NCBI GenBank assembly: GCA_041741095.1
Contig: JBGSKQ010000095.1
Coordinates: 310,001-374,000, forward strand
DNA length: 64,000 nt
Direction: 5' to 3'
Source of the DNA: UBA6168 sp041741095
GTDB lineage: Bacteria > Bacteroidota > Bacteroidia > Chitinophagales > Saprospiraceae
Translations under genes and position numbers: made by a program
Part shown: positions 1 to 8,001 of the stretch, in pieces
Numbering within the stretch: position 1 is the first letter of the stretch
Layout: every line of letters begins with the position of its first letter
The notes under the pieces: model-generated
What the model saw: the letters and a program-made list of their open reading frames with translations, nothing else
What the model was told of the DNA's origin: nothing
The model's database searches: none

Positions 1-3000
1 CCCGCAGCTCGATGCGGACTTTCAGTTTTTCGCCCACCTTCAAAGCCTCACCTTCCTGGATGGGTTTCAGCACCTCTCCCGTAGCGGAATTTTCCACCCG
101 GAACAACTGCTTTTTGATGGTCAAAGGCGTTTCCTCGAAGGTCTTGATTTTGTCCAACTGCTCGAAATACTGCCAGTACATAGCGCCCCAAGCCACCACT
201 TTGTTCGGATTATGCACCTGCACGGTGGCCATGTTTTTGTCCACATTTTCGCCTGCAATCCTTGTTTTGAAATAACCCGTTCCTGCTTCGGCAGTCTGTT
301 GTGCCGTTTTCACTTGTTGCTCCAATTTTGAATTGGCGGCGTTCGGCAAGGTTATTTTCAAAGGCTGGTCTTCCAGCAGCCAGTTGTCGCCGCTGCTCAA
401 AAGGGCATAAACCGCTTCCGAAGTGGCCTTGGTCGTCTTCCAATGGTTGGTCTGCTTGTTTTTCAGCAGCCAAACTTTCAGGTCGTCCACTGCTTTTGTA
501 TCGTTGGCCACGTCATTGAAAACCTCGATCATCAGTGAGTGGGTTTCAATGGGGGCTTGGTACCACCACCAGCCGGTCGGGTATTTCCAGTACATGCCCA
601 ATTCGTCGTTGTTGAGCGAACGCTCTTTCAAGGAGCGGACGATTTTCTGTGCCGTGGCGGCCTTGCCCGTGCGGTTGAGGGCAAGCGACAACATGCCTTC
701 CGTATAAATGCCTTTGTTGAGCCAGTATTTATCGGCCTGCCCCATGTAATAATCATGGACTTGTGAAATTTTACCATCGAGCGCAATGTACCGTTTGCTG
801 CCCCTGCCCCCTAAAGGGGAACGCCCCGTGCTGGCTTGTGCCGACTTGTCTTCCAGGAAAAACGATCGGGTGTAGAGGTAGTGCGACACGAGGTAGTCCA
901 GGTGGTCGTCTTCCCATTTGGCCTTGCCTTTTTTCACCAAATCTTCCAAATTCTCGTAGTGCTCTACCATGCGGGCGTCGCAGTATAGGACGGCTTTTTC
1001 CACCATCTGCCAAGCAGCGGGGTTGTTTTCCAAATCCTGCACGCCCAGTTTTTGCAAATGCCCAAGGCCAGCGGTGATGTACTGCGTGATGTACCAACTA
1101 TCAACGCCGCCGGGGAACCAAGCCCAGCCGCCGCCCGGCAACTGCCTGTCCTGCATTTTTTTCAAAGCGGCCTCTTGTTCATACGCCATTCTGTTCAAGT
1201 CAAACAGCAAGGCGATATTTTGCTTTTGCTGCTCCTCGCTTTGGGCAGCCAGCACCCAGGGCGTTTCTTCCAGCAGGGCGGTTTTCAATTCTTCGTTTTT
1301 GCTCAAATTGCTTTGCAATGCTGCTGGTTCGTAGTTGCGCCATTTGTCAAAAACCCCTTTGATTTTCGGATGCGAATTGGCCACCGAAGTCGCCAAACTA
1401 TTGGCATAGTAGCGGGCGAAAATCTGTTCCGTACACTCGTAAGGATACTCCATCAAATAAGGCAGCGCCTGCACCGCATACCAGGCTGGGTTTTGGGTAA
1501 ATTCGAGCATCAAAGCCTCGTGCCGTAAGGTATTGGAGCTGTTGTTTTTTAAGGAATTCAAAGTGAAAACCTTGGTCTCGTTGCCCCTGACTGGCAGCGG
1601 CAATGTTTCCGTCACCAACATGCGGTTGGATAAAACCGGGGCAGCACTTCTTTCCGCATCGCTGAAGGCCCCTGCGGCCGCAATCACCGTATGTTCAATC
1701 ATTGGCACATCAGCAATATCAGGCACTTTGAAGCGCCAGGCCAGTCGTGCCGACTGCTTGCCATCAGCGGTAAAGTTGATGGTTTGCGGCACATTGGTGA
1801 TTTTTGACCAATCCAATTTTTCGCCAGTCAGTGCATTCACCAGTTCCAATTTGGCATCGCCAGACAAGGCATTTTCCGTCAAATTGGACACCTTCGCCGT
1901 GAACTCAATTTCGTCGTTTTCCCTGAAAAACCTCGGCGGGTTGGGCAGTACCATCAGGTCTTTTTGCGTGACAACTTCTTTCATAGTAGTCCCGATTTTC
2001 AAATCGGGCGTCGTTGCCAAGCCTAAAAACTTCCACCTCGTCAGCGCCTCGTTCATCGTGAATTTGATGACAACATTGCCTTCTTCGTCCGTCATCAAAT
2101 GTGGATAGAAGAAGACGGTTTCGTTGAGGTTAGTGCGGACTTGGACCTGGGAGAGGTCGGTTTCAGGTTTACTTGGCTTTTGTTCTTCATCACCTCCTTG
2201 CGCATTATCTTGATGAATAATGCCATTGACAGCTACATCTTCCCTTTTCATAGATTCAGCTTCTTCTCTCGGTGCAGCAGCAGGGGCAGCTTCCATCATC
2301 ATCACTCCATCTGCCATATCATAAGCCCTCGATTTTGTCATGTACATCCTGCCACCATAATCATTGAAATACCAGTTGAACCAATTCAACGCACGGTATT
2401 GGCGGTAATCGCCTTCCTCCACCACAGGAGGGGTGGGATATCCCAGCCAATTTTGTTGAATGGCCTGATATCCACCTGCGTTGTACCTGATCCTCGTCCA
2501 ACTGCTGGGCCACACGCCCAATCCCCAAGCGTTCGGGGCGAAGGCATCCAATGATGCGTCGTACATGCCAGCCACCATTTCGGCGGCTACTTTTTCGCCT
2601 TTTGGGCCTTTGATTTTTACGGTCCATTCTTCCTTCTGGCCGGGCAGCAGTTTGTCACGGAAAGTGCCGTATTCGATGGTCAGGTCTTTGTTGCTCCAAG
2701 GCACTTGAATAACAGAGGCATTGGGAGCCGTGCGGTTGTGCATCGCCCATGAATAGAGGTAGCTGACATTGCCCCGGTCTTCTTCTTTCACTGCATAGTT
2801 CTCTTTGAGCAAATCGCTCACTTTCAGCCATTTACGGCTGAGGGTTTTGCCATCTTTTTCCATTTCCAGCAGGACGGAAAGGGACTTTTCGGAAGTGCCG
2901 AAATAGAGTGGAGCAATTTGTCCAGGTTCCCAGGTTGGTTTTTCCAAGATATGCCATGCAATGGCCGGTGCGGGCAATTTCTTTTCATCCAAATCATACG

Positions 3001-6000
3001 TGCTGAAATACTTTTTCACTTCCACTTTTTCGCCATACTTATCAGTGGTATTCAGGGTGAGGGCATACCAGCCAGCGGTCATTTTTGCCTTCGGCAAATT
3101 CACTTCTTTGTTGGTTTTTGTGTCAAATGTTGACGCCAAAACCGTGCTGGCCACTGGCCAGTTTTGCGGCTCGTTTTCATTGCCCCAAGCGAATTTTGGG
3201 AAGGTCTGCTTGAATTCTTTTTCGCTCAAAACCTGCCTGTCTGGTTGCTCCCAATAGCGGTCGAGATAGACTTGGCTGGGTGCTTTGAGCAGTTCCAATT
3301 TGATATTGCCCTGTGCGGGTTCAAATTGTCCGGCGAGGTTCTGGGTAACCAGTTCCAGTTTGCTGAGGCTGTCAAGATTTAAACTGGTATTGTCAAGCGC
3401 CTTTCCGTTTGCAGTTGCGTCCACTTTCATGGAAATATAGCCGACGGCCACGTAGGTTTCGTTGCTCTGCGTCTCGCCCGTGATATCGGTCACGTCGGCA
3501 TAAATGGTGTAGTTGAATTCGGGTTTTTTATCCTTCGGAATGCTTCGGTCGGGCAGGGCAGCAAAGGTGATGTTAAACTTGCCCGCTTCATCGGTTGCCG
3601 TCACGCCGTTTGCGATTTCCATAGTCTCGCCACGCCAGGGGAACCATTTGGCATACCACCAGGGCCACCAGGGGAAACGCACTTCCCGCACAACCCGCCA
3701 GGTGACCTGCGCCCCGTCAATATTGCTGCCAGCATAAGCGACGGCATTGCCTGTAATTTTTACAGAATCCTCCAAGCGGTAAGTGCCCTGGATAGGCTCA
3801 AAAGCCACCTCGAATTTTGGCCGCTTGTATTCCTCTACCCTGAAATTTTTGGAATTGCCGCCAATGCTGGACTGGATTTGCATGTTGCCCAGGAGGCCAG
3901 ATTTGGGTGCGGTAAACTGACCGCTGAAGGTGCCGTATTCATTGGTTTTCAATTGCAAAGAGCTGACATCCTGCCAGTTGGCATCTTTGAAAGTGATAAT
4001 GACGGCTTGGTTTTTCAAAATAGAAGGCATCTGTTTTTCATCAAAGTCAAGGGCGATGCCTTTGAAAAATACCGTTTGGCCGGGGCGGTAAATGGCTCTA
4101 TCTAAAAAGAAATGGGTCTGCTGGTAACGCTGGTTGTTTTCCCGATAGGTGTAGTTATAGTAGTTTTCTTGGGTAAAAAGCGTGTCCTTGCCGTTGCGGA
4201 GCAAAATCCTAAAATTGCGGTCTTCGTTTTCGTTCAGGCCGGGGTTGATGAAACCATTGGCGTCGCTGACGCCAGTGCCTTTCTTCTTCCAATCGTATTT
4301 GCGGAAAACGGAATTGTAGTTTTGCACCCAAAATTCGCCCGTTACTCCTTTGGTAGGAGTGCCTGTTTTCCTGTCAAAAACAACGAATGAAATGCCTTCC
4401 GAGCCGCCCATGCGCTGCCAGTAGCCGATTTCCGACACATTAGTAAATAAGTAACCGACAGCGCTTTCTGTTTTTGAAAAATTGCTATTGCCTGCTACCA
4501 AGACGAGGTATTGGCCACAAGGCAGGCCGTCCATTTTTGTCTCCACGCTGTGGCGGCGGAAGTCGCCGTCGTCGGGCAGTTTCACCGACCAGTTTTTGAT
4601 GGGTTTTAATTGGTTGAAATAGTCGAGAATGCGGTCGTTGGCATCCCTGCCAGCTTGCAGTTTTTCAAATTCTTGCCGCCTTTTTTCATCAAAACGGATG
4701 ACTTTGATCCAAGCTTCCGGCGTGTTGCGGTAGTCAATTTTCGCTAAAAAGGGCTGTTCGGGCAGGTTCACCATTTCCAACTGCATATCGAGTTGCTTTT
4801 CCAAAATGCTTGCTTTCAGCACAGCGCATTGCTTGGCCCCGAAGCTGCCAGGGTATTTTTCAATGGCCTGTTGGCAGAGGTCGTGGGCTTTTTTGATATA
4901 CCATTTCCGCTCTTCGTCCATCTGCGGACTGCCCATCGGGGCTGGCTGATAACTGGCCCCGGCATTGTTGTAATAGCTGGCCATTTGGAACATCACTTCT
5001 GCCTCAGATGGTGTACCATCGTGCTGTTTTTGCAGGTTTTCGAGGGCTTTCAAGTAAACAGTTTCCTTCGTGTCCAGCACTGCATTATTGTAAACGAATT
5101 GCAGGCGTTTCAAATCTGCATCGAGCAGGGCGGCCTTGTTGTCGTTTTTTGAAAGGCGGAATTTCAGCAAGTCCTGCATCAGCAGCAGGGTTTGCAATTT
5201 TTGCGATGCCGTATCCTGCGTTTCAATATTCCAGCGCACGAACTCGCCGACTGGCGCAAATGCCTTTTCACTATCAATGTAAAATTTGTAGGCGGGCTGG
5301 GTCAGGTAGTTGCGTTCGTTCATAAAATAATCAATCGCACGGTGCGCCAGGAAGTCGAACAGGGTAGGGCGGAGGCCTTCTTCGTTTTTGCCGTCCGTCA
5401 AAAGGATTTTAAAATCGCCGATATCGGTGCTTTTCAGTTTTGGGTCGGCAAGGCTTGCCCAGTAAAGCCGGGAACTTTCTTTGGTCAACTGTTCGATGCT
5501 CCAGGTACGGAGGTCGTCGGGCTTGTATTCGCCGGTTTGCGTCCTGTTTTGGAAACGCCAATAATTGTTGTCCAAATAGCCCTGGTACATTTCTGCAAGC
5601 ATGGACTGCATGATGGCTTTCACGGGAAATTCCGCTTTTTCAATCTCCTGCTCGAAGCGGTATATGGCCTTGGGCATGCCTTCTTCTTCCAATTGGCTTT
5701 GGAATTTACCCCTGTAAATCAAGGCTTTAATTTGCTGGGCCGGCATCTTTTCGGAACGGGCGGCATCCAGCAGCGCCTCCGTTTTTTCGAGGGCGCTCTT
5801 GGGCAGGCCCTGCTGTTCCAGGCTGTCAATTTCACGCCAGGCTCGGTCGAAGTCGTATTTCATGAAGGGTGGTGGTTGGTGATTGGTAATTGGTGATTCG
5901 TGATTGGAAAAAAAGCCGGAAAAGCTTTCTTTTAAAGAGAAATTTGGCAAAGTGGTGAAGCTCACCAAGATGCCTCCAAGGCAAATGGCCAGCACGATGC

Positions 6001-6037
6001 TGAGGGTCTTGCCCCTCCAAAAAGATAGATGGTTCAT
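1..6037 (-). CDS. Alpha-2-macroglobulin family protein (C-terminal end outside window)
   Basis: The reading frame is open from an ATG at 6037 to the left edge, at least 2012 codons with no stop. The N-terminus has a basic stretch then a hydrophobic segment (about residues 9-28), so the product is probably exported or membrane-anchored; there is no clean lipobox. An internal ATG at 5863 begins the conserved body, but only the 6037 start supplies an export signal. The middle carries macroglobulin-like beta domains, including the segment reading FLDRAIYRPGQTVFFKG, typical of the MG2 region. Near residue 1530 (about 1425-1454) is PYECTEQ, matching the C-x-E-Q thioester motif, so this looks like a trapping-type macroglobulin. 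Bacterial members are thought to protect the envelope from proteases (family knowledge). Two oddities: heptanucleotide repeats at 5874-5908 and a repeat-like insertion near 801-830. No pbpC neighbour is visible. Confidence 0.9.
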   Translation of the reverse strand, partial: MNHLSFWRGKTLSIVLAICLGGILVSFTTLPNFSLKESFSGFFSNHESPITNHQPPPFMKYDFDRAWREIDSLEQQGLPKSALEKTEALLDAARSEKMPAQQIKALIYRGKFQSQLEEEGMPKAIYRFEQEIEKAEFPVKAIMQSMLAEMYQGYLDNNYWRFQNRTQTGEYKPDDLRTWSIEQLTKESSRLYWASLADPKLKSTDIGDFKILLTDGKNEEGLRPTLFDFLAHRAIDYFMNERNYLTQPAYKFYIDSEKAFAPVGEFVRWNIETQDTASQKLQTLLLMQDLLKFRLSKNDNKAALLDADLKRLQFVYNNAVLDTKETVYLKALENLQKQHDGTPSEAEVMFQMASYYNNAGASYQPAPMGSPQMDEERKWYIKKAHDLCQQAIEKYPGSFGAKQCAVLKASILEKQLDMQLEMVNLPEQPFLAKIDYRNTPEAWIKVIRFDEKRRQEFEKLQAGRDANDRILDYFNQLKPIKNWSVKLPDDGDFRRHSVETKMDGLPCGQYLVLVAGNSNFSKTESAVGYLFTNVSEIGYWQRMGGSEGISFVVFDRKTGTPTKGVTGEFWVQNYNSVFRKYDWKKKGTGVSDANGFINPGLNENEDRNFRILLRNGKDTLFTQENYYNYTYRENNQRYQQTHFFLDRAIYRPGQTVFFKGIALDFDEKQMPSILKNQAVIITFKDANWQDVSSLQLKTNEYGTFSGQFTAPKSGLLGNMQIQSSIGGNSKNFRVEEYKRPKFEVAFEPIQGTYRLEDSVKITGNAVAYAGSNIDGAQVTWRVVREVRFPWWPWWYAKWFPWRGETMEIANGVTATDEAGKFNITFAALPDRSIPKDKKPEFNYTIYADVTDITGETQSNETYVAVGYISMKVDATANGKALDNTSLNLDSLSKLELVTQNLAGQFEPAQGNIKLELLKAPSQVYLDRYWEQPDRQVLSEKEFKQTFPKFAWGNENEPQNWPVASTVLASTFDTKTNKEVNLPKAKMTAGWYALTLNTTDKYGEKVEVKKYFSTYDLDEKKLPAPAIAWHILEKPTWEPGQIAPLYFGTSEKSLSVLLEMEKDGKTLSRKWLKVSDLLKENYAVKEEDRGNVSYLYSWAMHNRTAPNASVIQVPWSNKDLTIEYGTFRDKLLPGQKEEWTVKIKGPKGEKVAAEMVAGMYDASLDAFAPNAWGLGVWPSSWTRIRYNAGGYQAIQQNWLGYPTPPVVEEGDYRQYRALNWFNWYFNDYGGRMYMTKSRAYDMADGVMMMEAAPAAAPREEAESMKREDVAVNGIIHQDNAQGGDEEQKPSKPETDLSQVQVRTNLNETVFFYPHLMTDEEGNVVIKFTMNEALTRWKFLGLATTPDLKIGTTMKEVVTQKDLMVLPNPPRFFRENDEIEFTAKVSNLTENALSGDAKLELVNALTGEKLDWSKITNVPQTINFTADGKQSARLAWRFKVPDIADVPMIEHTVIAAAGAFSDAERSAAPVLSNRMLVTETLPLPVRGNETKVFTLNSLKNNSSNTLRHEALMLEFTQNPAWYAVQALPYLMEYPYECTEQIFARYYANSLATSVANSHPKIKGVFDKWRNYEPAALQSNLSKNEELKTALLEETPWVLAAQSEEQQKQNIALLFDLNRMAYEQEAALKKMQDRQLPGGGWAWFPGGVDSWYITQYITAGLGHLQKLGVQDLENNPAAWQMVEKAVLYCDARMVEHYENLEDLVKKGKAKWEDDHLDYLVSHYLYTRSFFLEDKSAQASTGRSPLGGRGSKRYIALDGKISQVHDYYMGQADKYWLNKGIYTEGMLSLALNRTGKAATAQKIVRSLKERSLNNDELGMYWKYPTGWWWYQAPIETHSLMIEVFNDVANDTKAVDDLKVWLLKNKQTNHWKTTKATSEAVYALLSSGDNWLLEDQPLKITLPNAANSKLEQQVKTAQQTAEAGTGYFKTRIAGENVDKNMATVQVHNPNKVVAWGAMYWQYFEQLDKIKTFEETPLTIKKQLFRVENSATGEVLKPIQEGEALKVGEKLKVRIELR
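798..830. repeat. GC-rich palindromic repeat-like insertion within the macroglobulin gene
   Basis: A C/G-run block with CCCCT and AGGGG arms (808-812 and 815-819) is read in frame as part of STGRSPLGGRGS. The surrounding protein is ordinary acidic/helical sequence, and this Gly/Arg/Ser patch reads like the translation of a short dispersed nucleotide repeat. No second copy was found in the window. Confidence 0.4.
5874..5908. repeat. Heptanucleotide tandem repeat inside the macroglobulin leader
   Basis: Five 7-base units on the plus strand: GGTTGGT, GATTGGT, AATTGGT, GATTCGT, GATTGGA. They lie in the coding sequence between the export signal (start 6037) and the conserved body (5863 ATG). Because 7 is not a multiple of 3, gain or loss of a unit would shift the frame. 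Confidence 0.8.
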
Positions 6038-6304
6038 ACGGTTGGATTTGGTGAAATGCGGAATGCGCATCCGGATTTTATGCATTGATTTTCAAGGACT
6101 TCAAAGTAGTTGAGTTGCAGAAGAATGGAACTGCAAAACTAATGCTTCCACACTTAGAACAACGGGCTATCAAGTCGAAAAGTTGGATGCAGGGCTGGGC
6201 AGGAAGAAATAAAAAAAGTTAGAATTTAACGGGACATTAACAGGAAAACGCCTAAGTTTCGGCTGAATTCTGACCTTGTCCAAGTTTCCCAAACACATTA
6301 TATT

Positions 6305-7741
6305 ATGATGAGTGCTAAGTTAACTTCCATTTTCCTATTGGCAGCCTTTGCCATGTATGGCCAAACTACGATAAGCCCTTCCACTGGCCGTTCTATCACT
6401 GTTTATACGACTGCCAAAGACAGTCCGCACAGGCTTTCTCAAACGGAAACCTTGACCCTGACACCTTTTGGGCAGCCATTTGAAACACAGCCTTGCGTTT
6501 TCGTTGATCCTTCCCAGACTTTTCAAACTTTTCTCGGAATAGGCGGGGCGCTGACGGATGCCTCGGCAGAGACCTTTGCGAAGCTGCCTGCCGACAAGCA
6601 GCAGGAGGTGCTTACGGCTTATTTCGACAAGGAAAAAGGCATCGGCTATACCTTGGCCCGCACCAATATCAATAGCTGCGACTTCTCCAGCGACATGTAC
6701 ACTTATGTTGCTGAAGGCGACAAGGAATTGAAAACATTCAACCTCGCCCACGACGAGAAATACAAAATCCCGTTCATCAAAAAAGCGATGGACGTGGCGG
6801 GGCACCTGGACTTTTACGTCAGCCCCTGGAGCCCGCCAGCTTGGATGAAGGACAACGGAAACATGCTCCAAGGCGGCCACCTCAAACCGGAGTTCTATCA
6901 AGCTTGGGCTAATTACTATGTGCGTTTTATCCAAGAATATGAGAAGCTGGGCATCCCGGTTTGGGGCCTCAGCGTACAGAATGAACCCATGGCCAAGCAG
7001 ACTTGGGAGTCGTGCATTTTCACCGCCGAAGAGGAGCGGGATTTCATCAAAACAAGCCTTGGCCCCACCTTGCAGCGCAGCGGGCTTGGCAGCAAAAAAC
7101 TCATCGCCTGGGACCATAACCGAGACCTGATTTACCAACGGGCTTCCACTTATCTGCACGACCCGGAGGCGGCCAAATACATCTGGGGCATTGGTTTCCA
7201 TTGGTACGAAGACTGGAACGGCGGCCTGCAATTTGACAATGTGAAAAGGGTGGCCGAAGCCTTTCCCAACAAAAACCTGCTCTTGACAGAAGCCTGCAAT
7301 TTCCCATTTTCATGGGATACGTTTGACCAATGGAAATGGGGCGAACGCTACGGCCAAAACATGATTCAAGACTTCAACAACGGTGCAGTGGCTTGGACGG
7401 ACTGGAATATTCTGCTGGATGAAACGGGCGGCCCAAATCATGTGAAAAATTTCTGCTTTGCGCCCATCCATGCCAAAACCCAGGAAGGCACGCTGCACTA
7501 CATGAATTCCTACTATTATATTGGCCATTTTTCAAAATTCATCCGGCCAGGGGCGAAGCGCATCGTCAGTTCTTCGAGCCGGGCGCAACTGTTGACCACG
7601 GCTTTCCAAAATACAGACGGCAGCACCGTGGTGGTGGTGATGAATTCAACGGAGGAGAAAATTAGTTACCGTATTTGGATAAATGGCCAGGCTGCGGAGA
7701 CGGTAAGTTTACCACATTCGATAGCGACTTTGTTGTATTGA
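6305..7741 (+). CDS. Secreted glycoside hydrolase family 30 (glucosylceramidase-like)
   Basis: A 478-residue protein with a signal peptide (about residues 1-19, ending AMYGQ). It has the GH30 (beta/alpha)8 barrel, with FLGIGGALTDASAETF near residue 76, the acid/base glutamate in SVQNEPMA (E227) and the nucleophile glutamate in LLLTEACNF (E329). The C-terminal 80 residues are the small beta domain usual in the family. Family members act on beta-1,6-glucans, glucosylceramide or related beta-glycosides; the substrate cannot be told from sequence. It converges with the GH78 rhamnosidase gene and is divergent from the macroglobulin gene. Two start codons in a row (MM) are possible. Confidence 0.92.
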   Translation: MMSAKLTSIFLLAAFAMYGQTTISPSTGRSITVYTTAKDSPHRLSQTETLTLTPFGQPFETQPCVFVDPSQTFQTFLGIGGALTDASAETFAKLPADKQQEVLTAYFDKEKGIGYTLARTNINSCDFSSDMYTYVAEGDKELKTFNLAHDEKYKIPFIKKAMDVAGHLDFYVSPWSPPAWMKDNGNMLQGGHLKPEFYQAWANYYVRFIQEYEKLGIPVWGLSVQNEPMAKQTWESCIFTAEEERDFIKTSLGPTLQRSGLGSKKLIAWDHNRDLIYQRASTYLHDPEAAKYIWGIGFHWYEDWNGGLQFDNVKRVAEAFPNKNLLLTEACNFPFSWDTFDQWKWGERYGQNMIQDFNNGAVAWTDWNILLDETGGPNHVKNFCFAPIHAKTQEGTLHYMNSYYYIGHFSKFIRPGAKRIVSSSSRAQLLTTAFQNTDGSTVVVVMNSTEEKISYRIWINGQAAETVSLPHSIATLLY

Positions 7742-7889
7742 GCAGTGGAATATAGGCGTGTTAAGAAAAATTTGACGCTGATTTTTTGACGCAGGAAAAC
7801 GCAGATTTTTAATGATATTATGAAACCTGCCGCCTTCCCGAACTTTGGTAAAGGACAACCATTTTTGGATTGAAAAGCAGAAATATCAC

Positions 7890-7956
7890 GAGGGGCCGGG
7901 GTATCAAACCTGGCGGTTTGGGTTCAGAACCGCTGGATTTGATAACCCAGCCCCTC
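7890..7956. repeat. Dispersed palindromic repeat, copy A
   Basis: An imperfect inverted repeat with GTATCAAACC on the left and TTTGATAAC on the right, outer GAGGGG/CCCCTC ends and a central GTTCAGAAC. It sits between the convergent GH30 and GH78 genes. A related element occurs at 49923-49979. Downstream of two converging stops it could act as an RNA hairpin or terminator, but there is no T-tract. Confidence 0.7.
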
Positions 7957-8001
7957 AATTGAAAACAGTGGATTCCTGATTGTTTTCGATAAATCTCGCA
8001 A

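Noticed and set aside
3310..3340. tRNA T-loop-like GGTTCAAAT
   Set aside because: It lies in the macroglobulin coding sequence and has no surrounding cloverleaf.
6335..7231. Long minus-strand frame of 298 codons opposite the GH30 gene
   Set aside because: Shadow of the GH30 coding sequence; no recognisable motifs, while the plus-strand frame carries both catalytic glutamates.
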